This document shows, piece by piece, positions 62,452 to 64,000 of a DNA stretch of 64,000 nt. The stretch spans positions 1-64,000 of the forward strand of contig NZ_JAPWKF010000010.1 of assembly GCF_028283685.1 (NCBI RefSeq), written 5' to 3'. Position numbers and translations under genes: made by a program. Every line of letters begins with the position of its first letter. Within the stretch, counting starts at the first letter, position 1. The notes under the pieces are model-generated. The model saw only the letters and a list, made by a program, of their open reading frames with translations. It searched no databases and had not been told where the DNA came from. The stretch is from Edaphobacter sp. (GTDB lineage Bacteria > Acidobacteriota > Terriglobia > Terriglobales > Acidobacteriaceae).

Positions 62452-63717
62452 ATGAACATGCGCGCTATAGCCGTTCTTTGCTTTGCTATTGTTTCACTGC
62501 AGTCTGCTCAAGCACAGCAGACGGTGACTTCAGGCCAAACGACTCTGGCATTCCATGATGTAGATGTCTTCGATGGAACGAGGATGAACCGCCACGTCAA
62601 CGTCATCGTCGAGGCCGGCATGATCCGGCATGTGGGTGCCTCCGTGCCAATCCCGCCACAAAGCACGGTCATCGAGGGTGACGGATACACACTTCTACCC
62701 GGCTTAATCGATTCGCATACCCACTTGGGAGAAAAGCTGGTGCCAGAGTTTCTGCGAGACGCTTTGGATTTTGGCGTCACGACAGAGCTGGAGATGGGTG
62801 GTTCGGCCGCAAGTCTTCGGGTTCGTCGAGATAGCTGTCGAGACTGTGCCAACTTCTTGACTGCTGGGACGGTTGTTACCGTTCCCGGTGGTCACCCGAC
62901 CGAGATGCCAGCCACGCCACAGCCAACGTTGTCTCCGACTGATGATGTTCAGGCATTTGTTGATAAACGTATTTTGGAGGGCTCCGACTACATCAAGCTC
63001 ATCGACGAGCATCAACTTCCGACACTATCGACTTCACAGATCGAAAATATCGTTGTCGCTGCGCATCGTAGGAACAAGCTCGCGATCGCACACATAGGCT
63101 CCCAAAAAGAAGCCATGGAGTGCATCGAGGCTGGTGTGGATGCACTCGCTCACGTGTTTGCAGACTCACAACCGGCAGCTGACTTCGGTAGGCGCGTTGC
63201 GGAACACCATGCATTCGTCATTACGACGCTAACTGTTTTCGAGTCGCTCACCGCTGGCTCCGAGCCTCGCTGGTGGCAGAAAGAGGAAGGCCTGAGCGCA
63301 CGGCTTACGCCTACGATGCGTAATATGCTCGGAATACGCCTTCCGAAAGCCGCGGGGCTTCATCTTGCTTTTGCGGAACAAGCAGTAGCTCGTCTCCATG
63401 AAGCTGGCGTTTCGATCCTCGCAGGCACAGATTCTCCAGTACCAGGTATTGCGCACGGTGTCAGCCTGCATCGCGAGTTAGAGCTTCTCGTCGAATCGGG
63501 GCTATCGCCGTCCGAAGCGCTCACAGCTACCACGTTCACCCCAGCACGCGAATTCGGCTTGCATGATCGCGGAAGAGTCGCCGAAGGGTTTCGTGCAGAC
63601 CTCCTTCTGGTCAAAGGTGACCCAACATCTGACATCCGCGCCTTGCACGGCATCGAGGGTGTATGGCTGGGCGGTGAACGCCACTCGGCTTCACCCGAAG
63701 GGCAAACAGAGCATTGA
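62452..63717 (+). CDS. Exported amidohydrolase family protein
   Basis: 421 residues with a signal peptide (MRAIAVLCFAIVSLQSAQAQ). Metal-dependent amidohydrolase barrel: LLPGLIDSHTHLGEKLVPEF (first metal His pair), SDYIKLIDEHQLPTLS (bridging Lys), LAIAHIGSQKEAMECIEAGV (His), DALAHVFADSQ and the Asp in SILAGTDSPVPGIAHGVS. It resembles imidazolonepropionase-like and prolidase-like secreted enzymes; substrate unknown. Its G+C content is visibly lower than in the 45-61 kb genes, perhaps a later arrival. Confidence 0.9.
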   Translation: MNMRAIAVLCFAIVSLQSAQAQQTVTSGQTTLAFHDVDVFDGTRMNRHVNVIVEAGMIRHVGASVPIPPQSTVIEGDGYTLLPGLIDSHTHLGEKLVPEFLRDALDFGVTTELEMGGSAASLRVRRDSCRDCANFLTAGTVVTVPGGHPTEMPATPQPTLSPTDDVQAFVDKRILEGSDYIKLIDEHQLPTLSTSQIENIVVAAHRRNKLAIAHIGSQKEAMECIEAGVDALAHVFADSQPAADFGRRVAEHHAFVITTLTVFESLTAGSEPRWWQKEEGLSARLTPTMRNMLGIRLPKAAGLHLAFAEQAVARLHEAGVSILAGTDSPVPGIAHGVSLHRELELLVESGLSPSEALTATTFTPAREFGLHDRGRVAEGFRADLLLVKGDPTSDIRALHGIEGVWLGGERHSASPEGQTEH

Positions 63718-63891
63718 GTTTACTTATCCCAATCCCAGATTGATCCTGTGAAGTCGGCTTCCAGGTGGTTACCTGTCCCCTCCTGACAGGTCCGTTTATC
63801 GGTAGGGCGGGGGTCCCAAGACGCGTTTGCCGCTGATTTGAGAAGATAGAAGCAACGCGTTTCAACCGAGTAAAGGAATCCATGAAGATCG

Positions 63892-64000
63892 TTCTCGCTG
63901 AAAAAGTATCCCCTGCCACCGCCGCAGTGTTCCAACAGGAGCCCGGCTGGCAGATCGTTACCGCTGACCAGATCAAGAACGGCCTGCCGGCAGAGCTGGC
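63892..64000 (+). CDS. serA: Phosphoglycerate dehydrogenase, start only
   Basis: ATG at 63892 with AAAGGAA upstream; 36 codons are seen before the window ends. The N-terminus MKIVLAEKVSPATAAVFQQE then PGWQIVTADQIKNGLP matches the start of the long type of D-3-phosphoglycerate dehydrogenase common in Acidobacteria. It catalyses the first step of serine synthesis. The class V aminotransferase at 53.65 kb could serve the same pathway. The call rests on a short stretch. Confidence 0.7.

Overview
The window is high-GC DNA with one tRNA, no rRNA, no CRISPR array and no recognisable insertion sequence. Secreted glycoside hydrolases (GH2, GH31, GH20), DUF1080, TonB-linked proteins, ECF sigma factors and many small exported proteins with Ala/Pro-rich tails suggest a soil member of the Acidobacteria (Acidobacteriaceae/Terriglobia). 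That assignment rests on gene content and style only.

Layout. 1-8 kb: carbohydrate use (GH2 enzyme, MFS carrier plus FAD oxidoreductase operon, GH31 enzyme). 8-13 kb: an unrecognised Rossmann-like protein, an FtsX-type permease, a YedK/HMCES-type protein, a PAP2 phosphatase and an alpha/beta hydrolase. 13-19 kb: a housekeeping block on the minus strand, ispE - tRNA-Gln - prs - rplY - pth - rpsF - rpsR - rplI, closed by an intrinsic terminator. 19-30 kb: a GT2 glycosyltransferase, an ECF sigma/TonB pair, a frameshifted ggt, carbonic anhydrase, a TetR/DHA2 efflux pair and GH20. 31-38 kb: a TIM-barrel protein, asnS carrying an in-frame repeat insertion, a low-GC two-gene island (TcmP plus a Gp37/Gp68 three-Cys protein), DUF1080 and a Bax1-I protein. 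38-45 kb: small exported proteins, TolC, a DsbA-like protein, an exported methyltransferase and a radical SAM protein. 45-53 kb: a sigma factor / HEAT-repeat anti-sigma / PDZ module, an RNase H-like protein, MarR with a frameshifted TonB receptor, and a GH24 lysozyme. 53-64 kb: a class V aminotransferase, glutaminyl cyclotransferase, two tandem lipoproteins with a glutathionylspermidine-synthase-like enzyme, an ABC exporter, a phospholipase-D-like protein, a methyltransferase, an amidohydrolase and the start of serA.

The most striking signal is at about 43.6 kb. A perfect parS (ParB-binding) site lies between two minus-strand genes. To its left the plus strand is C-rich; to its right it is mostly G-rich. 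An abundant intergenic repeat (family core GTCATCCCGACCGAAG) points one way in every copy to the left and the opposite way in every copy to the right. Skew changing from negative to positive, plus parS, is what an origin-side replichore junction looks like. I found neither dnaA nor a DnaA-box cluster, so oriC itself is not shown. One copy of the polar repeat, with six 10-residue tandem repeats, has been absorbed in frame into asnS.
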